Below, piece after piece: positions 1-8,400 of a stretch of DNA of 64,000 nucleotides. The stretch's first letter is position 1. Every line of letters begins with the position of its first letter. Made by a program: the position numbers and the translations under genes. The notes beneath the pieces are model-generated. The model saw nothing but the letters and a program-made list of their open reading frames with translations, made no database searches and had not been told where the DNA came from. This stretch comes from Tunicatimonas sp964551335 (GTDB taxonomy: Bacteria; Bacteroidota; Bacteroidia; Cytophagales; Cyclobacteriaceae), in contig CAZKCO010000016.1 of assembly GCA_964551335.1 (NCBI GenBank), positions 1 to 64,000 on the forward strand, read 5' to 3'.

Positions 1-245
1 GGTAAAATAGCAGTTGCTTGCTTTGCACTAACTTTATACCCTTGATTCGCATAAGTAGTTCAACTATTTTGTATAAGCCCCATAATGAGAAATTCTGCAT
101 ACTAGCGCGACGGCAAAACGAACGAAGAAATCAACTATTAGTGGTATAACCGAGCAATATCAGCCACAATTTAAAGAATAGAACAAATTGTAAGGCTATT
201 GCTTTATCAATACCTTTTTAACCGAGGTAGTTAGGCAAAAAAGGT

Positions 246-300
246 AGAGCAGTACCTTCGGAAGGCAACTATGCCCCCTCTTTATATACCGCACTGCTCT
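246..300. repeat. Short inverted repeat
   Basis: AGAGCAGT at 246-253 is the exact reverse complement of ACTGCTCT at 293-300. An inner hairpin, ACCTTCGGAAGG, lies just inside the left arm. No gene ends close by, so this is more likely a small repeat or structured remnant than a terminator. Confidence 0.35.
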
Positions 301-343
301 ATTAACCCACCGCAGTAGGTAAAATTCTTATCAGTAGTACTGA

Positions 344-470
344 GTAAATGGACAAAACTAAACGGGTACTACTTCCCGGATTTATTCCGGGATCTTCCAC
401 GTATTAGGAGAGAGACCCCGGAATTCGCGAAGCTCATCCGGGGAGGACTATTGGACTTTTGTCCATTTAC
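344..470. repeat. 127-bp MITE-like inverted-repeat element
   Basis: Perfect 14-bp terminal inverted repeats, GTAAATGGACAAAA (344-357) and its complement (457-470), enclose about 100 bp. The interior has nested GC-rich hairpins: CCCGGA-TTTAT-TCCGGG, and a CCCCGGA/TCCGGGG pair. The shape resembles a non-autonomous miniature element or a REP-type repeat. No clear target-site duplication is visible, and no second full copy occurs in the window. Confidence 0.4.
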
Positions 471-590
471 TTAATAAGGTAATTTCTAGCTACTACTCGG
501 GGTAGCCTTTTGCTACTGGTAGTCGTCTAAAATTTAAACAAGGACGAGCAATTTACAAGCCTTCACCGCTTTAAACACCTTTGATAAGAA

Positions 591-622
591 AAACTAAACA
601 AAGTCCCCTTAGGAACTTTGTT
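591..622 (-). terminator. Probable intrinsic terminator of the 633-1205 lipoprotein gene
   Basis: Read on the minus strand, AACAAAGT pairs with ACTTTGTT (615-622 and 597-604) and is extended by a G-T and two G-C pairs around a 4-nt loop. A T-rich run follows. It begins about 10 nt past the stop codon of the minus-strand gene. Confidence 0.6.
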
Positions 623-632
623 AGTAACGATT

Positions 633-1205
633 TTACATACTGTAAATTTGTTGAGCATCGTCTAAGTCCAGTTCATCTATGCTCTGAATATACTCATACT
701 GATTGTTATACTCACCGGTTGGCCGCTCTCCGATTATATATTTTTCAATATTAAGGTCATCAGGTACATTGAGAACAAGCTGATCAGAAACTCTTACCAC
801 TTGGTCATCCAGGTTCTGATCGGAAGATTGTAAATTAGCGATAACAACCAACTCATCATCTTTCGCATAAACACTCATAATGTTCAAGTCATGCATGACA
901 TTAGCTACTTGAGCTTCCATCATAATAGTTCGTTCTACCATTTCTTTGTCCGGCATGCTAACATCCACATAAGGAACCTCAACTTGTTCTTCTTCTTCTA
1001 CAATTACTACCTTTGGAACGGTTACCGTCTTGGTCCGAGTGTCTACAGTTACGTTGGCCCAGTCTACATCATACTCCGGAAGCTCTCCTGGGTCTGCCTG
1101 TACGTCTACATCAAGTTCTGGTGCCTCACCTGACTCTGTTTTGTCAATATCACAGGATGTTAAAAAGAAAAATGATAAGCAAATGAATAAAAATAGTTTT
1201 TTCAT
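633..1205 (-). CDS. Hypothetical lipoprotein
   Basis: A 190-residue protein with a clear lipoprotein signal: a short basic N-terminus, a Phe/Leu-rich hydrophobic stretch and lipobox LTSC with the acylated Cys at residue 18. Asp after the Cys is unremarkable for Bacteroidota. The mature part is very acidic at first (EAPELDVDVQADPGELPEYD), then has a Val/Thr-rich stretch with repeated VTV and VEVP patterns. The C-terminal half looks like a small alpha/beta domain (residues about 90-160). I recognise no family. The start is the ATG at 1205, which directly gives the signal peptide. It stands alone, with a probable terminator immediately downstream. An envelope-anchored role is inferred from the lipobox only. 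Confidence 0.75.
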   Translation of the reverse strand: MKKLFLFICLSFFFLTSCDIDKTESGEAPELDVDVQADPGELPEYDVDWANVTVDTRTKTVTVPKVVIVEEEEQVEVPYVDVSMPDKEMVERTIMMEAQVANVMHDLNIMSVYAKDDELVVIANLQSSDQNLDDQVVRVSDQLVLNVPDDLNIEKYIIGERPTGEYNNQYEYIQSIDELDLDDAQQIYSM

Positions 1206-1639
1206 GATATGATAGTTTAGTTAAAAAAATCCCTCTTGTTCATAACCGACACATTGGCAGATTGTTATTTCGGGTGACATATGAATTCCCTGTGCTGAAT
1301 AATATCAGCTTTTGTTCTGTTCATAGTAACGCCAGTGGACAAGATACACCACAAGCGCAAACATTAGCAAGCCGATAAGGGGCAATACCAATCCCTTCGT
1401 CTAGTTTTACGTTTGATTAGTAGCAAAAAATCATCTTACAAAAGTGAACGTATAACCGATCATCAAAAGACTTATTTTATCCATATAATCTGTGTTGACC
1501 GCGCGTATGCCGGGATTAAGATTCCTAATTTACCCTTTCAAAGCTATTTAAACATTCTAAAGAAAAAGAGGGTTGATTATCACACAGATAAATTCAGGGC
1601 TTTAGATACAGAAGCTATGATAAAAATTAGTAGTTAAGT
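1206..1639. other. Intergenic region between lipoprotein and response regulator
   Basis: About 430 bases between two divergent genes. A TTG-initiated 74-codon frame (1413-1637) lies directly before the response regulator, but it has no recognisable domain and no convincing start, so I do not call it. Promoters for both flanking genes should lie here, but no clear TTG-N20-TAnnTTTG match is evident. Confidence 0.5.
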
Positions 1640-2020
1640 ATGGGAAAGAAAATAATGGTAGTAGATGATGATCCTGTACATACGATGGTGCTAGAAGAAA
1701 AAATAAGGAAAACTGGGTTGGCCGATCAGGTTTTGGTCTTTTACCAGTCAGAGGAAGCCTTACGATTTCTCCATGACTGTCCAGAATCACAACTTCCGGA
1801 TGTGCTGCTAGTGGACATTAATATGCCCGACATGAACGGCTGGGATTTCTTGGACAATTACGCTGATCTGCCCCACAAGCAATCCACCCAAGTCTACATG
1901 ATAAGTTCTTCTACTGCCCGCCGCGAAAAGGCACGTGCACTGGCAGAACCACACGTCAGCGGTTGCCTACACAAGCCCGTAACAGGTCAGCAACTCGTAG
2001 GTATTCTGGCTTTGGCTTAG
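1640..2020 (+). CDS. Single-domain response regulator (CheY-like receiver)
   Basis: A 126-residue receiver domain with no output domain. The signature is complete: acidic pocket DDD at residues 9-11, phospho-acceptor Asp59 in LLVDINMPDMNG, the switch Ser in the MISSS stretch near residues 89-91, and the invariant Lys112 in HKPV. Such stand-alone receivers pass phosphate or dock to partners by protein contact; in Bacteroidota many are partners of hybrid kinases. No kinase is adjacent. The nearest is the large hybrid protein starting at 5432, and a link to it is conjecture. The start is the only ATG placed just before the first beta strand. Confidence 0.9.
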   Translation: MGKKIMVVDDDPVHTMVLEEKIRKTGLADQVLVFYQSEEALRFLHDCPESQLPDVLLVDINMPDMNGWDFLDNYADLPHKQSTQVYMISSSTARREKARALAEPHVSGCLHKPVTGQQLVGILALA

Positions 2021-2230
2021 GGTTTGTTGAAATTTTCGTTTTATAACTATGTACCACCGTAAACAAATGCGTAGAATGGAAAAATTGTGATTGTTGCAGC
2101 GCAGAGCCATTATTTTTTTCGCTTTTCCTCTAGCATTAGCAAAAGAGATAAGGCTGCTTTTCGCGATATTACCGCTGCTTCAGCAATCCTATTTAACAAT
2201 TATTTGAAAGTCTGAATTATACTAGTTAGG

Positions 2231-2767
2231 CTAAAAAAGGTCACTGCCCTCTACCCCTTGCAAGAGACTTACATCAAAATCAACATCATCACGGTCAGAA
2301 TGTAATACGGAAATGTCACCCGTAGTTTCAAATATCACAGCTTTTACTTGGGATAGATTAATGACATTGGCTTCCCGAAGCTTGGCGCGCAGATCACTTT
2401 CGCTTAAGTGTGATTTTTTTAGATTATCGTGAAGAATTTCGCTGCCCCGCATCAGCAGTAAAGGATCATTATCAACCGCCTCACTGACCCACTCAGACTT
2501 ACGCCGCAGCCAGGCAATCAGCGTTTGTAGTAGGTAGAGCATGAATAAAGCCGTTATTCCCTGCCATACGGAAGTATCCTTGCTAATGATGGTGGAAGAT
2601 AATATGGTACCAACGGCAATGGTCATAGCAAAATCAAAGCTGGACATCTTCGAGAAGCTACGTAAGCCAAATAGCCGGGTAAATGCTATGATCACCGCGT
2701 AGATGATGATAGCCGATATAATGGTAGGAATAATGACGCCAAAGGAAGTGATAAACCAATCTTGCAT
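2231..2767 (-). CDS. DUF421/YetF-like membrane protein
   Basis: The protein starts with a membrane part of about three helices (residues roughly 5-95), including the conserved stretch from FTRLFGLRSFSKMSSFDFA into AVGTILSS. A soluble C-terminal domain follows, containing the LLMRGSEILHDNL and SESDLRAKLREANV patterns of the YetF/DUF421 family. The family's molecular function is not established, though members are linked to the envelope and spore coat in Bacillus. I chose the ATG at 2767 (MQDWFITSFG, 178 residues) rather than an upstream TTG, because the first helix begins directly after it. It is a single gene; the neighbour starting at 3491 is also on the minus strand, 100 bp upstream. Confidence 0.8.
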   Translation of the reverse strand: MQDWFITSFGVIIPTIISAIIIYAVIIAFTRLFGLRSFSKMSSFDFAMTIAVGTILSSTIISKDTSVWQGITALFMLYLLQTLIAWLRRKSEWVSEAVDNDPLLLMRGSEILHDNLKKSHLSESDLRAKLREANVINLSQVKAVIFETTGDISVLHSDRDDVDFDVSLLQGVEGSDLF

Positions 2768-2867
2768 AATAGGAATTTGTTTAGGTGATTGTATACTATT
2801 GAGCAACCCTGAGATTCAACAATAGTTTAGTGCTCACTAACCTGAAATTGGCCCATACTAATAAGTA

Positions 2868-3491
2868 CTAAGTTATATGATCTCGTCGGGTAGTTGTTAG
2901 CAAGTAGGCAACCATTACTACCCAACCCACCATCAATAAAGTTACCCCTCGTTCGTAAGCACCATCCCAACGGTCAGGAACCAAAAGAAAAACAGGCCCT
3001 AAGGCGAACCAGCTTAGGCCGATACCCATACTAACGCTAAACCATTGCTTACCTAACCGTTTAAGCCCAGGGGCTAGTAGAAGACAAGCCAGCCCAAATA
3101 AACCATACAGTACGTATACGCAGTACATATGAATATCCCCTTTTTGATTCTGTTGCCCGGCGTATTGATTATGTTCAGCAATTAACACCACATCTACGGC
3201 CAGCAATATTAATAACAATAAACCTACCTTCCATTTCCAATCACCTGACCGTAGCAGAAATAAGCCGACCGCTATCGCCAAAACAGCCAGAGCGAATAAA
3301 TCAAGTCCCAGATCCTGTATCCAGGCATATTCCCCAATGGCTAATTGGCTGACGGTGTCAGCTACGGGATTGTGTCGTTCTACTAAGATGATACCCACTA
3401 AGTCGGCAATCAATACCGCCGCACAACCGATCCATCCTATTATTCCTAAGAGAATAATTGCTTTTGGCGATACAGTAGATCTGTTGAGCAT
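2868..3491 (-). CDS. DUF998-type integral membrane protein
   Basis: A 207-residue protein with about six hydrophobic helices. The segment NPVADTVSQLAIG, lying between the first and second helices, is typical of DUF998 proteins, which are small polytopic inner-membrane proteins of unknown function. The loop after helix 3 contains EHNQYAGQQNQKGDIH. It starts at the ATG at 3491. It lies upstream of the DUF421 gene on the same strand with a 100-bp gap, so co-transcription is possible but not evident. No catalytic motif is visible. Confidence 0.7.
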   Translation of the reverse strand: MLNRSTVSPKAIILLGIIGWIGCAAVLIADLVGIILVERHNPVADTVSQLAIGEYAWIQDLGLDLFALAVLAIAVGLFLLRSGDWKWKVGLLLLILLAVDVVLIAEHNQYAGQQNQKGDIHMYCVYVLYGLFGLACLLLAPGLKRLGKQWFSVSMGIGLSWFALGPVFLLVPDRWDGAYERGVTLLMVGWVVMVAYLLTTTRRDHIT

Positions 3492-3626
3492 GACAAAGTT
3501 AGTATTAACTGGCTACGTAGGAATATACAGGCTAAAAGCTTCTTATACCAATATCGTCCAATTAGTGCGCTTTTGTAAGATGTATTTCTTGTTATTCTCA
3601 CCTATGCGTTAACAGGTATCTAATTT

Positions 3627-3655
3627 CCCCCCCCCCGTACCCCCCCCGAGGGGGG
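3627..3655. repeat. Poly-C tract with GC hairpin
   Basis: C10-GTA-C8-GA-G6. The right half folds as a CCCCC/GGGGG stem with a 4-base loop. Such tracts are prone to slippage, but no coding frame spans it, so phase variation of a protein is not supported. Confidence 0.5.
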
Positions 3656-3716
3656 ACAGGAGAGAAAGGAAGTAGTAGCTTATTGAGAAGTGTACACTTT
3701 AAGTATCCAATACTAT

Positions 3717-3730
3717 CCCCCCTCGGAGGG
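3717..3730. repeat. Short GC palindrome of the same kind
   Basis: CCCCCCTCGGAGGG: the core CCCTC-G-GAGGG is self-complementary around one base. It lies about 70 bp from the poly-C hairpin and shares its C-run/GAGGG composition, so it may be a decayed sibling copy. Confidence 0.4.
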
Positions 3731-3869
3731 TTGGGAAGATCGGTCTAAAGCGCAATAACGAATCAATAGTAGTATAAAACAGGGCAGCTGGTCCGGAAAG
3801 ATGAGGCATTATTGAAAAGCTATTGCGACAAGATATAAGAGCTTGCAGAATAGTAGCACTTCTGAACTG

Positions 3870-4259
3870 CTACTGGGAGCGAGTATCATGATCGCTATTT
3901 TTTCGGGGAATGGTGTTGATGGTAGCATAGAAAATCAAGCTGCCCAGCCCCAGAAAAACGATATCCCACCAGTCGGTCGTAAATTCTCGGGAAAGGAGCG
4001 GGAAGATAATTTCCGAAACTAATGCGATGAAGACCGTAGCGATTACCACATCCAAAGCCGGTAAACGATACGATTTCCCTCTCTTAAACAGATACTGCCT
4101 TTCTACCAGCAGCAGGCTTAGTATAATCGGCATCGCCAGCAAATTATCCAGGTAGCGGTCGAACAGCGGAAAAGTGATGTCTAGCCCTTTCTGCAGTATT
4201 TGATGTACGACAAACAGTAGCGCGCAAATGATAAATACAGGAGAGGTAAGAACTTTCAT
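3870..4259 (-). CDS. Small integral membrane protein
   Basis: 129 residues from the ATG at 4259 (MKVLTSPVFIICALL); the longer frame back to 4307 adds a Ser/Pro-rich leader that overlaps the neighbouring gene and is unlikely. It has about four hydrophobic helices, with the loop PLFDRYLDNLLAMP between the first two and VERQYLFKRGKSYRLP after the second. Similar small proteins in Cytophagales are sometimes annotated as magnesium citrate secondary transporter, but nothing here shows transport and I would not adopt that name. It follows the 68-residue protein at 4273-4479 by 13 bp on the same strand, so the two are probably one transcript. Confidence 0.65.
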   Translation of the reverse strand: MKVLTSPVFIICALLFVVHQILQKGLDITFPLFDRYLDNLLAMPIILSLLLVERQYLFKRGKSYRLPALDVVIATVFIALVSEIIFPLLSREFTTDWWDIVFLGLGSLIFYATINTIPRKNSDHDTRSQ

Positions 4260-4272
4260 TGGATGGTAGGTA

Positions 4273-4479
4273 TTAAAAGGCGGCGAGGAAGGCGACGACC
4301 AGGACAACGATAATAACCGGCGAGAGGGCCGTCAATACTAATACCGCCAACGATTTATAGATCCCCTTAAAAATCTTTAACGCCAGAGAATCGGAAGGCT
4401 CTGGCTTTAGCCAATGCCTTAGTTTGGTAACTTGTTCGGTAATATATTTTTGTAGTTCGCTTGCAAAGGTTTTATTCAT
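4273..4479 (-). CDS. Hypothetical 68-residue single-pass membrane protein
   Basis: The ATG at 4479 gives a charged N-terminal amphipathic part (residues 1-40, with KPEPSDSLALKIFKG) and one long C-terminal hydrophobic helix (residues about 43-68) ending LAAF. An upstream extension to 4635 is possible on paper but has unlike composition and crosses toward the terminator at 4647-4685. I do not recognise a family. It is likely co-transcribed with the downstream membrane protein 13 bp away. The tail-anchor-like topology suggests a small accessory membrane protein; that is inference. Confidence 0.55.
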   Translation of the reverse strand: MNKTFASELQKYITEQVTKLRHWLKPEPSDSLALKIFKGIYKSLAVLVLTALSPVIIVVLVVAFLAAF

Positions 4480-4646
4480 GAAAATAATAAGCGACAGGAC
4501 AGCATAATGTTGGTGCCACCAGCGATTATTAGCCGTAAAAAAAGTTTCTTTTGGTTGAGCTGTTTTCCCACTCCATTTTGCCTTCGGGAAAGCGAAGGCG
4601 ACTTGCCGGGAGGCGCCCACTTCGTCGTTTAGCAAAACCCAGGCAT

Positions 4647-4685
4647 AAAAAAACCCAGCCGGTGGGTTGGGTCACACCGGCTGGG
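4647..4685 (-). terminator. Strong intrinsic terminator
   Basis: On the minus strand a perfect 11-bp stem, CCCAGCCGGTG with CACCGGCTGGG (4675-4685 and 4654-4664), has a 10-nt loop and is followed by seven T (4653-4647). It lies about 40 nt after the stop of the gene at 4726-5220 and should end that transcript. A partial extra copy of the arm (CTGGCTGGG) lies just before it. Confidence 0.85.
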
Positions 4686-4725
4686 CCACACTGGCTGGGC
4701 TTATAGTTTCTAATGGACTTTTCTA

Positions 4726-5220
4726 CTACTGATTATTGCTAGCAGAAGGTTCTTCGCTACGCTTGCCCTGCTGCTCGAACCGCTTCTTTAGATCATCGTA
4801 AATGGGCTTGGCTCCGGGAACATTCAGTTTTGCCGCTCCTTTCACTGAGTTGTAGTAAGCCAGTGAGGCTACGTAGGCTTCGCTACCGGCCAGCATCATG
4901 GTATCACTCAGGCCGCTGCTAATTTTCTCTACCTGCCGGGCCAATTGATTCAACGTGTGTACTGACTGCACATCAATCTCCAACTCTTTAGTGTCTAGGT
5001 ACATCGGCCCCAGTTCAGGGTTGGTTTTAACGTAGTCGGTTATCTTTTCTACAAAGGGCACGCTGCGGTCGCTCATTTTGGGCAGCACTTTGCGCTCCTC
5101 AGGAGTGAGGGCAATCAGATAGGGCTTTAAAATAGCCTGCACCTCCTGCAACTTCAGTAAGGCCGCATCAAATTCCTTAGCCGGAATCTGGATGGATACA
5201 ATGCTCTCGAGTGTTTTCAT
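4726..5220 (-). CDS. Hypothetical helical protein
   Basis: 164 residues from the ATG at 5220. There is no signal peptide and no membrane segment. It is predicted mostly alpha-helical: residues 15-35, then LTPEERKVLPKM, a VDxV-like helix near residues 50-65, a central helix around VQSVHTLNQLARQVEK, and a Ala/Tyr-rich helix (AGSEAYVASLAYYNSVKGAA). The C-terminus is charged and Gln/Ser-rich. Related unnamed proteins with the LTPEER-KMSD pattern are common in Bacteroidota, with no known role. It is monocistronic, with a strong terminator directly downstream. Cytoplasmic location is inferred from the lack of export signals. Confidence 0.7.
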   Translation of the reverse strand: MKTLESIVSIQIPAKEFDAALLKLQEVQAILKPYLIALTPEERKVLPKMSDRSVPFVEKITDYVKTNPELGPMYLDTKELEIDVQSVHTLNQLARQVEKISSGLSDTMMLAGSEAYVASLAYYNSVKGAAKLNVPGAKPIYDDLKKRFEQQGKRSEEPSASNNQ

Positions 5221-5361
5221 CAACTGTCAATTTTGATGAGGCGGCAAGTTACCTGCTCCGTAAATAATCAATTGCCCAAACTTTGAGCATACATTACCTA
5301 GGTACGTTTACCCCGAAAAAATACATACACCAGTAGTACTGAGTGAGAGCGCGAACTTCGG

Positions 5362-5392
5362 TTGGGGGTTGTTGGTAATTAGGCTATATTTG
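5362..5392 (+). promoter_or_regulatory. Bacteroidota-type promoter of the CheB-CheR hybrid gene
   Basis: TTG at 5362-5364, a 20-nt spacer, then TATATTTG at 5385-5392, a full match to the -7 consensus TAnnTTTG of the primary sigma factor of Bacteroidota. The expected start of transcription near 5399 leaves about a 33-nt leader before the ATG at 5432. This also argues against the upstream in-frame TTG codons as starts, since they lie inside the promoter. Confidence 0.65.
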
Positions 5393-5431
5393 TTACAAAT
5401 TGCCACAACTTTTGCTAGCGGCATTACTAAT

Positions 5432-8400
5432 ATGAGCGATAACCAACCGAAGAAAAATGAGAACTTGTATGTGGTAGGGGTAGGAGCTTCGGCCGGGGGG
5501 CTGGATGCCCTCTCTAAGCTTGTCAATAACCTGCCTACCAAACCTCCTGCCAACTTTGCCATTATTGTGGCCCAGCACCTGAGTCCCGACCGCAAGAGCA
5601 AAATGGTAGAGCTGCTCAACCGCCATGCCCGCTGGCCTATTAAAGAGGCTCAAGACCAATTGACCATTGAAGCCGGAACCGTATACATAACCCCGCCCGA
5701 CCACGAAGTTTCGGTAGAAGATGGGGCCATTCTTCTCAAGAAGATTACCAAAAAGGTGCACGCCGTACCTTCGGTAAACAACCTGTTTGAATCCATTGCC
5801 GCCCAATACAAGAACTACGCCATCGGGATAGTCCTCTCGGGAACCGGAGAAGATGGTTCCCAGGGCATTCGGGCTATTAAACAAGCCAGAGGCTACACCA
5901 TTGCCCAGGAACCCACCAACTGTCAGCACGGTAGTATGCCCGAAGCAGCTATCCGTACCGGTTACGTAGATGTGGTGCTGCCCGCCGCCCAAATTGGCAG
6001 TGAACTGGTGCGTTACATAAAAAACCACCAGATAGTAAACGGAACCGGAGAAAAAGAAAGCAGTACCGAGAGTATCTTTCGGCTGATGACCGGAAAAACT
6101 CGCACCGATTTTTCCAAGTACAAGTCTTCCACCATTCAGCGCCGGATCGGCAAGCGGCTAGATGCCCTGGATTTGCCTAACATTGATGAATACTACCGTT
6201 ACATTCAGGAAAACCCTACCGAGCTAGACAACTTATTTCAGACGGTGCTGATTGGGGTTACCGAGTTTTTTCGGGATACCACTGCCTTTGAAACCCTCCG
6301 CACCTACTTGGAGAAAATTATCGAGAGCAAGTCGGCCAACGAACCCCTTCGTATCTGGTCGGTAGGTTGCGCCACCGGGGAGGAACCCTACTCTATCGCT
6401 ATTCTAATATCAGAGATATTAGGTAAGGAAATTCACAATCGCACCGTGCAGATTTTTGCTACCGATATTGACGAAAATGCCTTAAGTACGGGACGACGGG
6501 GGTTTTATTCGCAGGAACGAGTAGCTAACTTATCGTCTGAGTTACTAGAGAAATACTTTAACCAGGGAATTGACGGCTACGAAATAAAGAAAAAGATCCG
6601 GCAGCTGGTACTATTCTCCAAACATGATATTACGGTAGACCCTCCCTTTGTGCGGCTCGATCTGGTCACCTGCCGCAACGTACTGATTTACTTCCGCAAC
6701 GAGTTACAGAAAGAAGTAATTCCGGTATTTCACTACGCCCTCAACGAGGATGGCTATCTTATGCTGGGCAAATCGGAAAATATTCTGCAACTCACCGACT
6801 TGTTCATCAAGGAAAACACCACACAAAAAATTTTCCGCCGCAAGTCGGGGCCCCAGCTTAATACACTCAAATACACTAACTTCAAGAAGGTTAGCACCGA
6901 TTCGAGAACTTCTTCTACCCCACCCGCGAAAATACAACTTTCGCTGGAAGAAATTGCCCGCGAAACCCTGGTGCAAACCTTTGAGCACCCCTACGTGGTG
7001 ATTGATGATGCTATGGAGGTTATCCTGATTAAAGGCCGCCTTACCCCTTACGTCGATCTGAGCGAAGGCTCACTTAATTCTAATTTGCTCAAAATTGTAC
7101 ACCGGGGGCTACACATGACCTTGCGCACCATTATTGCCCGGGCCAAACGGGAAGGCGCACCCCAGAAGAGTAATGTGGTTCGTTTTAGTTCTTACGGCCG
7201 GGAAGAAACCGTTCGGGTTACGGTAAAATCGCTGCTATACCGTAAAAATGATCAGAACTACTACCTGATAATCTTCGAGAAAATTGATCCCGATGCGGGT
7301 TACCCTCTTTCATTAGAGGAAATTAAAGCGCAGGACGAACACAAAAATACTGTACGGGCGATGGAGCTGGAGCAGGAGCTGGCTGCCACCCGCGAACATT
7401 TGCAAACCTTCACCGAAGATTTAGAGACAACGAACGAAGAATTGCAGACCATGAACGAGGAGCTGCAATCGGCCAACGAAGAGCTAAAGTCCTCTAACGA
7501 AGAGTTGGAAACCAGCAACGAAGAACTACAATCAGCCAACGAAGAACTACAGACTGCTAACGCTGAGCTGGCAATCTCTAACGAGAACCTGATAGAAAAA
7601 GAAGCGGAAATTAGCAGAATTAAAGAAGCACTGGAGGAGCAGCACGAACGATTTACCTTAGCCATAGATAACTCCCACATTATACTTTTTTACCAGGATA
7701 CTGACCTTCGCTATACTTGGGTATACAACCCCCACCCTGATTATGCTGCTGAGGATGTTATCGGAAAAACCGACTACGAGCTATTGAGTAAGGATGATTG
7801 GGAAACAATTGAAATAAAAGAACGGGTTATCCGCAGCGGAGTAGGTGAGCGGGCAGAGATATCCACCAATGGGCTATTTTACGATTTTATTGTTAAGCCC
7901 ATAAAAGAAGATGGGAGGGTGGTGAGTATCAAATGTGTAGCTATTGATATTAATGAGAAAAAGGAAGCCCTACGAAAGGCAGCCTATCGCCAAAGCATCA
8001 TTAATAGCACCATTGATGAGCTGGAATTGCAAGTGCTTGCCGTAGACCTTGATTATAATGTGTTAGCCTTAAATCAGGCGCAGCGCGACGAATTTTTCGA
8101 GCTGTTTCATAAACACATTGAGGAAGGCGACAATATATTGGAGCTGTTGCAGGAGTTTCCTGACGCTCAGGCTCGCACCCGCCATTTGCTCGAAGATGCT
8201 TTTCAGGGGAAAAGGGTGGTAATGGATAGGTACGAAAGCACCCGCCTTAACGAACAAGGGGAAAAGCGTCAATATACCCTCACGGTGGCTCCTATCTACG
8301 ATGACAACCGGTCGATAATTGGTAGCTCTATGAGTAGCCGGGAAATAACGCAGGAGCTAAAGCGGGAGCAACAGATGCGTAATGTAGTAAAACGAAGTGC

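Larger units (their letters stand above)
1..632. other. Gene-free stretch with inverted repeats
   Basis: No open reading frame here looks like a gene on either strand. The stretch is AT-rich and holds several inverted repeats (listed separately at 246-300 and 344-470) and, at its right end, the probable terminator of the lipoprotein gene that ends at 633. A palindromic 14-mer, CAGTAGTACTGAGT (332-345), recurs exactly at 5331-5344. I see no tRNA-like cloverleaf and no transposase remnant. Confidence 0.6.
3492..3869. other. Intergenic region with C-tracts and GC palindromes
   Basis: No gene is supported in these 378 bases. They contain a run of ten C (3627-3636), GTA, then eight C followed by GAGGGGGG (3640-3655), which can form a hairpin. 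A second GC palindrome, CCCTCGGAGGG, lies at 3720-3730. Both resemble degenerate copies of the C-rich/G-rich palindromic intergenic repeats common in this phylum; a better-preserved copy lies at 48103-48133. Homopolymer length in this stretch may be unreliable. Confidence 0.5.

Noticed and set aside
1413..1637. 74-codon open frame before the response regulator
   Set aside because: TTG start, no domain, unlikely composition and no homolog pattern I recognise; its 3' end merely abuts the real gene.
4480..4635. Extension of the 68-residue membrane protein
   Set aside because: The added sequence has no similarity to the rest and the ATG at 4479 is a better start.
5393..6028. 211-codon frame antisense to the CheB part of the hybrid gene
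   Set aside because: It lies wholly opposite a well-supported conserved coding region and has no recognisable domain; a codon-bias shadow.
7430..7570. Tandem DNA repeat resembling a satellite
   Set aside because: It encodes the NEEL heptad coiled coil of the hybrid kinase and is explained by the protein.
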